From contig NC_063280.1 in assembly GCF_910591885.1 (NCBI RefSeq), positions 1,054,001 through 1,118,000 on the forward strand: DNA of 64,000 bases. Reading direction: 5' to 3'. This DNA is from Bombus terrestris. Taxonomy: Eukaryota; Arthropoda; Insecta; Hymenoptera; Apidae. Below the pieces are notes generated by a model that made no database searches, was not told where the DNA came from, and saw nothing but the letters and a program-made list of their open reading frames with translations. A program made the position numbers and the translations under genes. Below, piece by piece: positions 36,619-47,943 of the stretch (position 1 is the first letter of the stretch; each line of letters begins with the position of its first letter).

Positions 36619-36966
36619 ATGAGAATTTACACATTGGCCATTTCAATCGTTCTTGTAGTTCTACCGTTAAACCAATACTCCAAGAAGTTTCCGAAAAAAT
36701 CCACAGCACAAGTTCCCTCTTATAGTCAAATGGAACGACCATCGTTGATGTCGCTTGCGTACTCGATGTTACCCCTGGGACAAAACGTACGGATCAGGCG
36801 GAGTGTTTTAATAAACGCAAAGAGAAGAGAGAGCGTAGGCAGATGGAGAAAATGTAGGCGGTCGGATATCGACAGTACGAAATCGGGAAAGTCGACTGAT
36901 TTACATTTGGGGAATATCGGTCCAGACACGGACTCGTATTATCATAAGAGAATGGCGGTGGTTTAG
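36619..36966 (+). CDS. Candidate short secreted protein, 115 residues
   Basis: The frame starts at a true ATG and begins MRIYTLAISIVLVVLPLNQ, which has the short basic start and hydrophobic core of a signal peptide. The mature part would be basic, with KK, RR and KR sites (KKFPKK, RIRRSV, AKRRES, RKCRRS) that could be processing sites of a peptide precursor, though no repeated peptide or amidation signal (GKR/GRR) is evident. It ends at TAG. Minus-strand frames are open in the same region, including a 66-residue ATG frame at 36963-37163, so the coding strand is not certain. No family recognised. Confidence 0.28.
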   Translation: MRIYTLAISIVLVVLPLNQYSKKFPKKSTAQVPSYSQMERPSLMSLAYSMLPLGQNVRIRRSVLINAKRRESVGRWRKCRRSDIDSTKSGKSTDLHLGNIGPDTDSYYHKRMAVV

Positions 36967-37668
36967 CTTTCCCGGAGGACATTATCGGCCACCTGCTGTT
37001 TCTCTGACGACGACCAGTTCCGGAACCACGCCTTCCTTTTATCCATTTCGATGATTTCGATGATTTCGACGGTTTCAACAGGGCGGAAAGGATTGTCGAA
37101 CATATCCGAAGTTTTTATCTTGTGCGGATATGTTCGAATAAGAGAAAAATTCGCAGGATCCATGTTACATCGCTAGTGATTTTCATAAGTGATTTTCGAT
37201 GAATGCATAAGTTATTGAGTAATTCAAGACTTCATATCGATAGAAGATTGTTGAACGACCCTCTAGTTTCCTGTATAATAGTCCGTAATAATTCAGAAAC
37301 GGAATTCTGCTAGTTAACATTGTACTAATATTTTTTCATTGTCGTGTAAATATGTATGTGTATCTGGGCTTGATTATAAACTGAAATACCCACGATCTCA
37401 GCAGGCATCTTCTGCACGCTGACATTTTAATGAAAGTAGCGCAACTGTGGCTCACCTTCAACTTCCTTCCTCTGTAGTATCAAATTCGAAATCAATAAAT
37501 AGAACACGAGCTATATTTTTCTATATTCTATATTTTTCTGCGTAATTACTTATCTAACATATTGTTTTAAAAAAATAAAAATATATAAATAAAAATATTC
37601 GATTCTGTAGTACAAAATTCAATAAACAGCAGAGAATTCCATTTTTCTTACAATTATTAACATAATGA

Positions 37669-38094
37669 ATGGGGATAATTATCGAATCGAACACTTCAAT
37701 GGACATTTCCAATATTCGAAACAATATTTTTTTCCTCGTCAATCGTTTAAGCAAAAAAAGATGTCCGCAGCCGCTAAGCGAACGCCCGACTTCGCAAGAC
37801 GCCATTTATTCTGGAAGCTTTTATAACGTGTCCCGCATTCGTGTCACCTTCGTCGATCGAAAAGTCGTAAAGATAGCAGCTATGGCAGCAAACTCTTTTT
37901 TCACCGCGCGCCACTGGCCTCGAAGGCATTGCGATAAGACTCGGAGCTACGTTTCACGACACTTTGTGCATGGCAAACGTCCCCCGCAGCACACGCTAAA
38001 TTTTTCACGCAGTCAGATGATTTACCAGCGCTCGGTGAAACACGAGTTTCAATCGGGCCAAAAGAGAGACCTTAGAACTCGTCGAACGGAATAG
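37669..38094 (+). CDS. ATG-initiated ORF, 141 residues
   Basis: One of the longest true-ATG frames in the window. It begins MGIIIESNTSMDISNIRNNI and becomes basic, ending RSVKHEFQSGQKRDLRTRRT. There is no signal peptide, repeat or motif. The GC content rises only over the second half (37760-38100). A donor or acceptor pair was not evident. Unknown; may be chance. Confidence 0.13.
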   Translation: MGIIIESNTSMDISNIRNNIFFLVNRLSKKRCPQPLSERPTSQDAIYSGSFYNVSRIRVTFVDRKVVKIAAMAANSFFTARHWPRRHCDKTRSYVSRHFVHGKRPPQHTLNFSRSQMIYQRSVKHEFQSGQKRDLRTRRTE

Positions 38095-38705
38095 GATGGC
38101 CCGCTTCCTTTAAATTTGTACGAAGAAAATTGGTCTGAAGTCTTGAATCTTTGAAGAGTACATTCGAAGCTGAAGATTGGAAGCTTTTGTTTGTATCAGT
38201 TATATATTCGTTCTTAGCGTTAGATATTTTTTCGAAGCTTTAGTTACAATTTTTCATTAGATTGTGTTATCGTACTATGATCATACAATAGGATACCCTA
38301 TATGTTTTAGCAATGATGAATGGATAAATCGATATATTTATAAAATTTGAAAGATAATCTCCGAGGAATATGATATTTGTGTACGAATAATATAATATTT
38401 CTATAATAGAATGAGAATCGGTAATGACTGTCTAATGGTTTTTGCTTGAAAGGGATAAAATAAATAATGTACATGAAAAGAGATACGTTAATGTTCAAAA
38501 GCTGATCACGTAATGGCGTGTAAATGTTAAAGGACTTCGCGACTGTAAATCGACGCTACATTAACTACGCTTATCATGACCCGGATTCGCTAAATTCGCG
38601 TACACGTGTTTGTTCAAGCACACGTTTTACCGATTCTTTGATCTCGCGTCTAAATGATTATAAATTAGTTAAATCTCATTTCTACTCGTTAACTGAATAA
38701 CTATA

Positions 38706-38731
38706 TAACACAAGGAGTTAACACAAGGAGT
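38706..38731 (+). repeat. Perfect 13-bp tandem repeat, two copies
   Basis: TAACACAAGGAGT occurs twice in a row. It lies about 120 bp before the MITE-like insertion. Confidence 0.9.
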
Positions 38732-38851
38732 TTCTATAAATACCGATCATGAAACAAACTAAAATGAATAAATAAATAAATAGCCAAAAATAAAAAGAGA
38801 AAGTTTGGTCATAAGGAAATCGTAAAGTATTATTTTCCATGGAATGTATTA

Positions 38852-39062
38852 GGTCATCCCACAAGTTCGTGCCGACTTTTGTATACATTTCATGTTTCGA
38901 TTTGTAAACATGCGGCGATAAGGGACCAATGCACTTGAAAAATGGGAAGAAGTTGTACAACGAGAGGGGGATATATTACATTTTTTCATGAAACTGAAAG
39001 GTATGTAAACAATCTTAACATATATAACCGCTCGAAAAACGGAACGAACTTATGGGATGACC
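38852..39062 (+). mobile_element. MITE-like solo derivative of the same mariner family
   Basis: This 211-bp insertion starts GGTCATCCCACAAG and ends with the complementary repeat. TA flanks it at 38850-38851 and 39063-39064. Its first ~88 bases match the 5' leader of the 846-bp copy (read from 32163 downward), including the stretch GCGATAAGGGACCAATGCAC. Its last ~120 bases match the other end, including the code for the transposase tail (GGGAAGAAGTTGTACAACG). The two parts join near 38937-38940, so nearly the whole gene has been lost. It lies opposite in orientation to the larger copy, 6.7 kb away. It codes for nothing and is a non-autonomous element. Confidence 0.93.
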
Positions 39063-39087
39063 TAATACTACAAATTAATCCTCTTAC

Positions 39088-39228
39088 CCTCTGGTTGGTG
39101 ATCGCATTCGAATCGGAGATGGAGAACGTGTCAACGATGGAGTCAAATCGCACGAGCTTCTTCGGGTGTTGAGCCTTCTTTGAGCGCGGACAAAGCGAGC
39201 ACATGGCTGATGGTGTCGTCGGGGGCAT
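39088..39228 (-). CDS. Candidate first coding exon (MPPTTPSAMCSLCPRSKK...)
   Basis: The ATG at 39228 opens a 47-codon frame ending at the strong donor CAGAGG|GTAAGAG, phase 0. The peptide has a CSLC pair, a basic patch (RSKKAQHPKK) and then LVRFDSIVDTFSISDSNA. The frame has a stop 12 codons upstream, consistent with a 5' untranslated leader. A second, shorter frame in the same DNA also looks protein-like (VEYAPDDTISHVLALSALKE) but stops before the donor. The MITE-like mariner derivative lies only 25 bp into the presumed intron. Function unknown. Confidence 0.28.
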
Positions 39229-39229
39229 A

Positions 39230-40638
39230 TTCGACGAATATTCAATATTTTGATTTCACGATTATTCCACGATGTTCTTTTACTTTTCACCCTTCACACG
39301 TTTCGCTTTATGTCAATCTATTCACCACTCATTCACCGACTGTTCGTGTCACGTTCTTTACACCATTATCTAAGCTAGCAATGGAGGAGCGAGGAAAATC
39401 CTTCGCAAATCATGTCTATACATTAATATACACCCCTTCGATCGACTTGAGTAATTTTTCTCGCTATTATAAGAAAAGAACGGGAGTCGATATGAAATTT
39501 GTTTACGTGCGATACAAAGCTTATTGCAAATACATAGGCAGTGCTTCCTTTTATTGTCTGGTGCTTATCAAAGTCGTTACGATACTTTATAGTCCGCTCG
39601 TTCAGAGTCTTTTACTAGGCCATTCCTTAATGGCGTGTTTACGACGAGGGTGCGTAAATTAATTACTTTCGTGCGTCCTCCATTCGCGATCTAAATTTGG
39701 ATAGTTAATAAATTAACGTATCAAGCTTTACTTAAATGATAATGTACCTATTACTAAACCGAAGCTTCTGAAATTAAAACACAGAAACTCTAGAAAGTAT
39801 TTATCTACTACAAATTTATCAAACATACTGTATGTTTGTTACCAAATTTTGTAAATGAATGTTGATTATTGAATACTACAGAGATGGAAATGATACAAAT
39901 TTTAAATTCTTTTAGGGATTGCTTTTGAAGATTTAAATTTCTAAGACGACGAACGATCAAACAGACGACATCTCTTCGACCACGAACGCATCATTCGCGG
40001 GAGTCGGTAACACAGAAATTCAAGAACCGACCGAGATTATGATACACTGAAGCAACAGCATTTACCGTGAGCAGTAAGGGTGCAAATTCACTGGTAGCTT
40101 CCTCTCTTACCGTCGGAACCCAGTGCAAAATCAATACTCTTTAAAAAGCATTACACCAGAATAATTTAATATTTGCCAAAAAGAGGGATTATCTATTTGC
40201 TTAGGCGAGACTGCGAATTTGCTTCCAACAAAGAAGCAAATATGAACTTTAATTTAAGACAGTTGAATTAGCGAAGTTCATTCTCTTGTTAATTACTCAA
40301 AGACACTATTCACGACGCTATCTACCCTTTTCACTGTAGTTCTACAAATAGTTAAGTCGAAAATTACCTACTCTAAGAAAAATGCAACGAAGAATTTCAA
40401 GCCCTAATATCAAGAAAATTGTCAACTCCGTCGTCGCTTATCACGCCTCTTATCGTAATGCAAACTTTTAGAAATACGATCAGTTTGCCGTAATCGGATT
40501 TCTCTAGCTTGACATTAATAGCTCTTTTAAATCGTACACAATGCCTTCCACAATTACACTTTACGCGATCCTGTTTCCATGATTGCTTTTCTAATACTGA
40601 CTGATAACGATAACTCTAATTTCTTCATCTGACGCGAC
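39230..40638. other. Region upstream of the minus-strand exon at 39088
   Basis: 39230-39400 would be the leader and promoter of the candidate first exon; no TATA box at a convincing distance was seen. A 160-codon plus frame (39180-39662) starts at TTG and not ATG and ends in hydrophobic sequence. 39660-40640 is AT-rich with nothing supported. Confidence 0.45.
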
Positions 40639-40740
40639 TATCCACAGTCTAGTGATAACGTAGAAATAACGTTCGTAATTATATTAATTTAATTATTGGA
40701 ATAATTATAATGAAATTAATTATATTTAAGAAGCAGAATA
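40639..40740 (+). repeat. Dispersed 100-bp direct repeat, copy 1
   Basis: Starts TATCCACAGTCTAGTGATAA and ends AGAAGCAGAATA. It is nearly identical to copy 2 at 43184-43283, differing by a few substitutions and small indels near the start. The inner part is AT-rich and partly self-complementary (TAATTATTGGAATAATTA). It is followed at once by a cluster of TGACG palindromes. It may be a small non-autonomous transposable element; no terminal repeats or target duplication were clear. Confidence 0.85.
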
Positions 40741-40795
40741 TGACGCGTCATTAATTGGATTGGATACGCACCCTATGACGTACATCATACGTCAT
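40741..40795 (+). promoter_or_regulatory. Cluster of TGACG (CRE/bZIP-like) palindromes
   Basis: Within 55 bp lie the perfect palindrome TGACGCGTCA (40741-40750) and an inverted pair ATGACGTA (40775-40782) and TACGTCAT (40788-40795) separated by five bases. TGACGT half sites are the core recognised by CREB/ATF-type bZIP factors. No gene start is visible nearby, so a role as an enhancer is inference. Confidence 0.35.
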
Positions 40796-40862
40796 TAGTT
40801 TCCAATGGGTTAAATCGCAAGTGAAACAGAATTTCCAACGATCGTGTACATTCATAACTATG

Positions 40863-41245
40863 AATAAAATCCAAACAACACCCATTTCAATTTCCCCCAA
40901 AATTTAATCGTTTACTATTCGAGGATCAAAAAATTCATGAAACACTGGAATATGTCATTGCCAACTAGATCGTACCATAGAGAAATTCGAAATAAAATCT
41001 AAACAACACCTATATCGATTTCTTTTCCCTTTAAAATTCGATCATTTAATATATAACTAAAAACTCACGAACTATTCGAATATACCGCATCTTAATACCT
41101 TCGATATATCTTCTCTTACAATATTGACAAATTCCAAGTAAAATCCAAACGGCATACTTCTCGATTGTTTTTCCCTCCAAAATTTAATCGTTTAAGATCC
41201 AAAGGCCACAAAACACTCGAATATCTCATCACCAATTAAATCACT
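40863..41245 (+). repeat. Three-unit degenerate tandem repeat, ~110-145 bp period
   Basis: Three successive units start at 40863, 40991 and about 41137. Each opens AATAAAATCCAAACAACA or a close variant. Each continues with a T/C-rich block, then AAAATTTAATCGTTTA, then a stretch around CACTCGAATAT, and closes near ATTAAATC or similar. The units differ by many substitutions and indels, so the array is old. No coding frame runs through it. Confidence 0.75.
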
Positions 41246-42285
41246 GCGGTATACCAAATTTCTCTTACGGCATCAGTAAAGTCAATCTTCGAGGAGTAAC
41301 TTCGATGAGCGTCGATCGGCCGGAAGGAAGTGGGCGCGCCGGACATCGGTGTAATTAGCCGGCTCGTGAATACAATAGGGCCGTGTCGAGAACACGCTTC
41401 AGAAGGCGTTCAAGTAAACGCATACAAGATGCAATCGAATTATTCGGGACTGCAGAGAAACGATCGAAACCTGCGGCACGCTCAAACGAACTAATGAGAC
41501 TACGAGGACCGATGCGCAATGTTGGAAATCGCGAGGCAGGACTAATTTCCATTAAGCTCCACCGACGAGTGCCGCTAGTCGATGTGCCGTCCTTAATTAG
41601 CGACAAAGGTATAAGCGGCGCTAACCTACGGACAAGGGGTTAATTGGCTGGTCATTCATGGGGGATAGTTGCGAATTACGGTCGATCTGCGTTTCTTCTC
41701 TTTCCTTCTGCATCGTTCGATCGATATTTCGTTTCTTTATATCGAGATGAAATATTCCGTAGCGAAAGGATTGTTTTAATGATCAACAGGTTAGACCAAT
41801 GAATAAGTTGGGATGCTCGACGATGATTGGTAATTAATTCGAAATAGTCAGAACGATCTTATAACGGAGGACTGTCATGGAGAATTTAGTAAAAACAATA
41901 ATTATTACAATAACGTAAAAATGTTGCAAGGACTGTTATAAAAAACGTATTTTAATTGTGGTTTGTAGTGGGAAATTTTGATAACATTAACTCTTTGTCT
42001 TACAACGTCGAGTTATGTATTTATAATAAATTATGATCCAAGTATCATGAAACAAGAACTGTAGTTGAAATGAATTTTTCAACATATTATAACTTCGAAT
42101 TTTGCGTCCCGTCAAATTAAATATTATTAGATGCAAATTATATATTACATAATATTTTGAATAATCTTAAAAGAGTACGTAGAGTAATTAACAACAGATA
42201 TCCTCTTTGGTAGAAAACAGCGGGAGAAGCGTCTCCTAAATCAAATCAAGCATCTAAAAAAGGTTGAGTTAAGCCGAATTGCGAG

Positions 42286-42621
42286 ATGAAACGAAGTGTG
42301 AGTCCTGTCAAGAAACCCGAAATCAAAGAGTTTCGAACTGAAACAAATGTGAGATGTCGTCGTCATCGAGTTGTTACGTCAAACGTTCGCATTGCGGCAG
42401 CCAAGGAGAGCAGGAGATCAAAGGGTTCGAAAGCTGACTTCAATCTTCGGCCAAAAGCACGAGGGAGAGAAATATGTCGGCCCGTTTGTGAGACAGCGGA
42501 AACGAATTGGTCTACGTCATCTCGAAGTGTTGATTACACTCGGAAAACCACTCGTTTCTATTTACAGTCCACGAAGTGGAAAATAATCGACGGCCGTTTA
42601 CGAAACCCTGCCAAAGAATGA
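42286..42621 (+). other. Basic ATG frame in purine-rich DNA
   Basis: 111 codons from a true ATG, starting MKRSVSPVKKPEIKEFRTET. The composition is dominated by Arg, Lys, Ser and Thr because the DNA is purine-rich. A second plus frame is open across the same DNA. No motif. Probably chance. Confidence 0.1.
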
Positions 42622-43070
42622 CGCTCGCTGCGAACCATTCAACATGGTTATTTTAATTGCTTACCACGTAAGAAACAGTCATAATGCGCTTGTTTGCGGA
42701 AATTGCCACGGTATCTGGCACTAGATGTAAAGTAAATGAGCGCCATTACCACAATTCGCTTCCTGTCATCGTTCCACTCCCGTTTTTCTTTCGAAAAAAT
42801 GAACATTAACGTGCGGAAAAATCTAAACAACGAGTAAGTATGGATGTACCGAGCTACAATTAGAATTGTAAATTTGTAAATAATTGTGAAGCGAATGAAG
42901 TTTTTCCTTTTTTTTCCTTTTTGAGAAACTATTTCAAAAGTATGACACATAATATTTGTATTAGAGTAAATATATGTATATGATGTTCATGTATTTATTT
43001 TGGGAAATTTAAAAGTCTAAAAATATAGAATGTGTATAATGATATATATTAATACTAAAAATTGATAGTA

Positions 43071-43088
43071 ATATATACTAGTATATAT
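43071..43088. repeat. Perfect 18-bp palindrome
   Basis: ATATATACTAGTATATAT is self-complementary throughout. It lies in very AT-rich DNA about 95 bp before the second copy of the 100-bp repeat. Confidence 0.85.
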
Positions 43089-43183
43089 AATACATACATA
43101 AAGTACTTAAAATATGTATACGTTAAAATATTTAACAGTTGAAAAATGCCTCCGTTTAGCTTCCATTTCTTTATTTGCATAAA

Positions 43184-43283
43184 TATCCACAGTCTAGTGA
43201 TAACAAAAGTAACGTTCGTAATTATATTGATTTAATTATTGGAATAATTATAATGAAATTAATTATATTGAAGAAGCAGAATA
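43184..43283 (+). repeat. Dispersed 100-bp direct repeat, copy 2
   Basis: Second copy of the repeat at 40639-40740, in the same orientation 2.5 kb away. Identity is roughly 90% or more by eye. Flanking sequences differ, so the copied unit ends close to these coordinates. It lacks the TGACG palindromes that follow copy 1. Confidence 0.85.
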
Positions 43284-44806
43284 AGAATATGTAATCTCGA
43301 AAGCTTATTAAACGTGTAATCTCATTAAATACATAATATAGAGTAAATTAAGTGAAGTTTATGCGAACAAGGGAATAGTTTAATACTAACGATAGATAAT
43401 TGGATAAGTTTGATTCAATAAGTCCTTGGCATAACTGAGTCGCAGTTCAGTCTCATGAATTTTAACAATGTTCCATTGAATTTTTCAGTCGAATTAACTG
43501 CAAAAGTACTGATTACTTCACCCGAATAGGTCAAGTCGTGTCTAGAATATAATTTAAAGTTGTAAATGTTTTCTTTGAAGCCACGATATGCTGCAGAGAC
43601 ACGAATACTAAGATTATAACATTTCGTAGGAGGTATTTGCTACGTTTAACTGATACATCCCAGCTGTTCACGTATCAAATTAATGTGCCGTTGGTGTTAC
43701 ATATAGTATAGAACTTTCGAAACTTTGTTCTCAGTGGCGGATACCAAAATCTCCGAGAATTTTAATTACGCTAGCGATCCATAAGATAGGTAACCGCCGC
43801 AAGACCTTCCAGAAAGGGCAAGAACGAACAGTTCTTCGAGGCGAAGAAACAACCTCGATTTAACGCTACCGTTGCCTGCAGCACTTGAACTTTGAGATTT
43901 CTCGGTAAAAAATTTGGAATGGTTTTAGTCGTCGCAGGCACATAGAGGAAATAGAGAACCTTTTGCTAAGCGCAGCATCCAAAGTACCCGAAGAATTATG
44001 AATTGTTCCTTAACAACGACTCGAGACTGCCAGATGACGTTCTTGTTAGGGTTCATGCTCGACGTGCTGTTACGAAACAATTTGAAAACTTCTATTGCGA
44101 CGTATAGTTATTAAAATCAAGATCAATACCTATCTCTGCTCACGAAGTCTCGATTGAAACGAACAAGCGATTATTATCACGATTATTATTATAGAATAAT
44201 ATGGAAAATAATTTTCAGGTTTGGAGTTTTTGGGTTTTAATAAAATTTTTCTTTTAACGCTGTCGCGATTGCTGTGTATTCAGTTTTGATTGTATTATAC
44301 TATTTAAATGCAGCATAAGGATTTTCTATAAGGTCTGTATGATGTAGTAGAATGCTGCAAAGAACAGTGAACGTAAAATTACGCCAGTGACCATGAAAGT
44401 ATTAACTAATTCTACATATACAGGACGCTTAAGAAAGACTAAATAAGAATTTGAAGATAGATTCTATGTATCAAAAAAACAAAGTTTATATAACCAATAT
44501 TCACAGTAGATGTTGGAAGTATCTTCTATGAAATTTAACAACGATTTAACAATGAGGTTTAATAATCACATAGATGATTCCTACCATACATCGTCGAACT
44601 CATTCAAAAAGAAGGAAGACCATATTATATTAATGTATACACTGATTATCATTAAAATATATGTACTAGCACTAAAATATAATAGCACTTTCTTTCTTGT
44701 TTTCAAACATAAGACTTGTACTGAAACTTCTGCATAATCTTTCTGGAGCATTCTGTAGATATGCAAGAATAATCGCCACTGTACCAAACTTTACGAAATC
44801 ACAAAT

Positions 44807-44828
44807 AAAAAAAAAAAAAAAAAAAAAA
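44807..44828 (+). repeat. Poly-A homopolymer, 22 bases
   Basis: A 22-base A run preceded by ACAAAT. The 400 bp before it are AT-rich and contain short frames but no recognisable retroelement. It could be the tail of an old retroposed transcript on the plus strand or simple slippage; no target-site duplication was established. Confidence 0.8.
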
Positions 44829-46313
44829 GAAAACTTACTAAAATCACTGCAAGCATTTTAATATCCATATATTGAGATTAAATGACTGAAGAGTACATAC
44901 GACCGACCAAAGATTTCTACGGTATTCAACAGGAAGAGTAAGTAAACGCATCCTGTCATTTCGTGCTGCTACATTAATTACTATGTCACCTTAATACCGC
45001 AGTGTGCGTACGTTCATTACCGCTGGCATCGAGCACTGGCTAAAAGACTGCGCGAATGAACAACTTAGAGAGTCGGCCTATTAAAACTGAAAGGCTGCTT
45101 GAATTGAACCTGTTATCATTCATTATTGTGATTCTAGCTGGCTGTATCGGCGGCGACGATCGAATCCGGCGCATCGTAAATCGCACATCAATTCGTGCTT
45201 ACACGCTTCAGGGCGCACGCGTTTCATAGAATTAACGTCGCGTTAATTGGTGAACGTTGTCAATTAACAAGCGGAGCAATAAGTGGCATCGGACCGACGC
45301 AATTGGGTTAATTGTTTTTGGTTAATGAATAAGAAATTCGATCGTTCTGAAGAAAATTTTCTTCCACCTCGAAGAGATGTGATATTTAATATCGATAAAG
45401 TATTTAATTTTCCATAAATAATTTGAATCGTTGAAGATTCAAGTGATATTCTACCCTCGAAATTTCTTCCTGAAAGAATTTTTACTTTTATTGAAATAAG
45501 TTTGAAACACGCTCAAGTAAATAGCATGTACTATACGATATAGTAGCAGATTTAAAATAGAACCTAGACGATAAAAGGAAAAACTGAACAGACCGAACTC
45601 ACTTTCTCTATTTCCTTCTTCGACTTTCTCGATATTTCTAGTAATCTTTGTTCTCGTTACTGTTCTCCTTCCGCTTTATTTCTTTCGTTTCCTGCTGCAC
45701 CAGTCTCCATATAAGATTTAACAAAATTACACCGATAATTTTCTGACCATCTGTGACCTGTACTTTGCGTCGACGTTTATGCCATTCTATTGTTACCACT
45801 GTCTTTTATTGTTAATGTAATTCGCATGTATGGGATCTGTATAAGGTATCGTTCTAATTGCTCGAATGCTTCAAATGCTTTACGTGAATTTACGAAATTC
45901 TTCGGCTATTGTCCTAAACTAATTCTTCGGAACGACGGTCGGGCATAAAAGAACTCGTTTGCCAGTCAAGGGGCATTAATGAGATCAGCGCTTAATTGAA
46001 CGATAAACGAAATTTCCTGGTAAATTTTATTGATTCACTTCCACCGGCATGTAGGAAACAAAAAGATGTGGCGACTAAAATTAGAGACGCGTCCCACTAC
46101 TCCAGATTTCTTATCAAAGGGATAAAAGCTGATCAAAAATAAATTTTCTTCGATTTAGACATCGAATAGGCGGTTTATTCTCAGTCCGATTGTCGATTAT
46201 TTATGATCCCTGGTTGATCGCTGAAATAGATTTATGACTATTCGAACGTGGCGGCTAAGGGCACGATTATCACTCGACGAGATAAATGTCAGGATCGCGC
46301 ATAGTCCGGGTAG

Positions 46314-46532
46314 TCGATAAATTCGCACGTCTACCTAGAAATCTCAGACTCGCGGCTTAGCTTGACAAGCCGTGGAACGCGATCGATATCTGCAGGAACG
46401 ACAAGCTTCGCTGGCCCGGCCGAATTCGAAGCTGTCGTCATAATATTAGAACGCGATCAGCATAATTTCTACGTGAAATCAGCTTTCTTGGCCGGAAATC
46501 CGATTTATCCACGTAAGAGAGCAAAAAAATGA
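46314..46532 (+). CDS. Candidate coding exon without ATG (73 codons)
   Basis: The frame between TAG (46311) and TGA (46530) reads through VYLEISDSRLSLTSRGTRSI, then SAGTTSFAGPAEFEAVVIIL and ERDQHNFYVKSAFLAGNPIY. A donor-like CCAC|GTAAGA sits at 46512. Composition is protein-like, and the local GC content is above that of the flanks. No good acceptor with a pyrimidine tract was identified; a CTGCAG at about 46390-46395 is a possibility in another phase. Unknown family. Confidence 0.15.
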   Translation, partial: SINSHVYLEISDSRLSLTSRGTRSISAGTTSFAGPAEFEAVVIILERDQHNFYVKSAFLAGNPIYPRKRAKK

Positions 46533-47943
46533 CCGTGGTTATCAATAAAATGGCATCTCATGAGAATTATTTACTTTTCAAGAAAAAATTGTTACTATCA
46601 AAAATGATAAATTATTAGACTGTGGAGTCATAGATTACTACATTTATGATAATTCAAATTTTTATGAACGTAATTAGAAGAGTGAAGCATAAATTCAAAT
46701 ACTTCATATATTTTTGCATGTTAATTAAAAGTGGAATATTACAATGCGCTGTCACTACCTCATACCTACTAATAAACTGTATACTTCAATTAAGAAAGTA
46801 AGTAGCAGAAGAGTTTGAATGATTAAAAAACATAATTTTACTAATGGAATCTGTTTCAAACAGGTTCAAACCAACTATAGAATAAACTTGGTCTTTCCAT
46901 GGCAGAAAATTATCAGGAAGCATAAATAACATAGTTACCTTAATAACGGTATTACGATGTTGAATTTCCCATAAATGCATAAACATCCGCAGTAAAACTT
47001 CATTTGTGTAAATTACATATAACTGAAGTTCATACGAGTAGAATAGAAGTTTATTGATCTTTTTATGATTATGATTTCTCGTTTGAATAATGAAAGTGCA
47101 CGTCTAAATATCTTAGTAGACACAATCAATGGGAATTCAGTTAAACGAGCACTAACTGAAAGAAGCTTTGTGTCATTTAAGTAACAAGCCGAAAGCATTG
47201 GTTAAGAAAATAACCTTTTCTCTTCATATTTCGCGTGGAGAATCGATAGAATGGATGAATTATGCAATCGAATGTTTCCTTCGACTCGTACCAAATAGAA
47301 GTCGGCATTAGATGGAAAACGTCAAGATAACTGGTTCTTGAGCGAACATAAAAATTGTAACGCACGCGATGTACATAATGTGCGCCGTGTTGACCGCGAG
47401 AAACGTATTCGATGTGGTAGGCTGTTTGCATATCAGCACGTTTCGAAGAAAAATCAACAATGTTAATACAACGTTACTACCGTAACCTAGTCACGGAATT
47501 GATTGTTTCAACGCTACAGGTACGAATGTTGGAATACAATTCTATTCAAAATTATTCTATCCTTTAGTTCGAAAAAATATTACGTTAAATAATTTTTCAT
47601 AAATTCTAGAATATGAATGTTCGTTATCTCTAACTGATAAAGCTTTCATTCGCCTTAAGTAATGTGTTTAATTAAAGATTATTATTAATATATCACATTA
47701 AACTATTATCAAAGATAAATATTGTATTATAAAAAAAGTAATTTGACAAATTTGAAGGAAATTTTACGAACGTTTGTACTCTAAATATTATGAAGTATTA
47801 CGAATAAAGAATGCATTCAATGGAATTTTATCCGAAGAGAGTTTGCTAATATTTTATTAAAGATAATTTATACTCAAACATACTGACGCGATGCATGTAG
47901 GAAACTGTTCGGTTTCGTTTTAATAAACGTAAATGTATATCAG
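46533..47943. other. AT-rich stretch without a supported gene
   Basis: Only short frames (60-84 codons) are present and no start or splice signals stand out. Confidence 0.5.

Larger units (their letters stand above)
41246..46310. other. Intergenic or intronic stretch
   Basis: A GC-rich, TAATTA-containing island lies at 41290-41680, and similar ones at 43730-44060 and 45000-45320, with only short broken frames, more like regulatory DNA than exons. 41690-43180 outside the 42286 frame, and 44110-44990, are very AT-rich. Confidence 0.45.

Noticed and set aside
39180..39662. 160-codon plus-strand frame
   Set aside because: TTG start, and the first part lies opposite the more plausible minus-strand exon with a strong donor.
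44400..44828. Retroposed element ending in the A22 tract
   Set aside because: No reverse transcriptase, no recognisable source transcript and no target-site duplication could be established.
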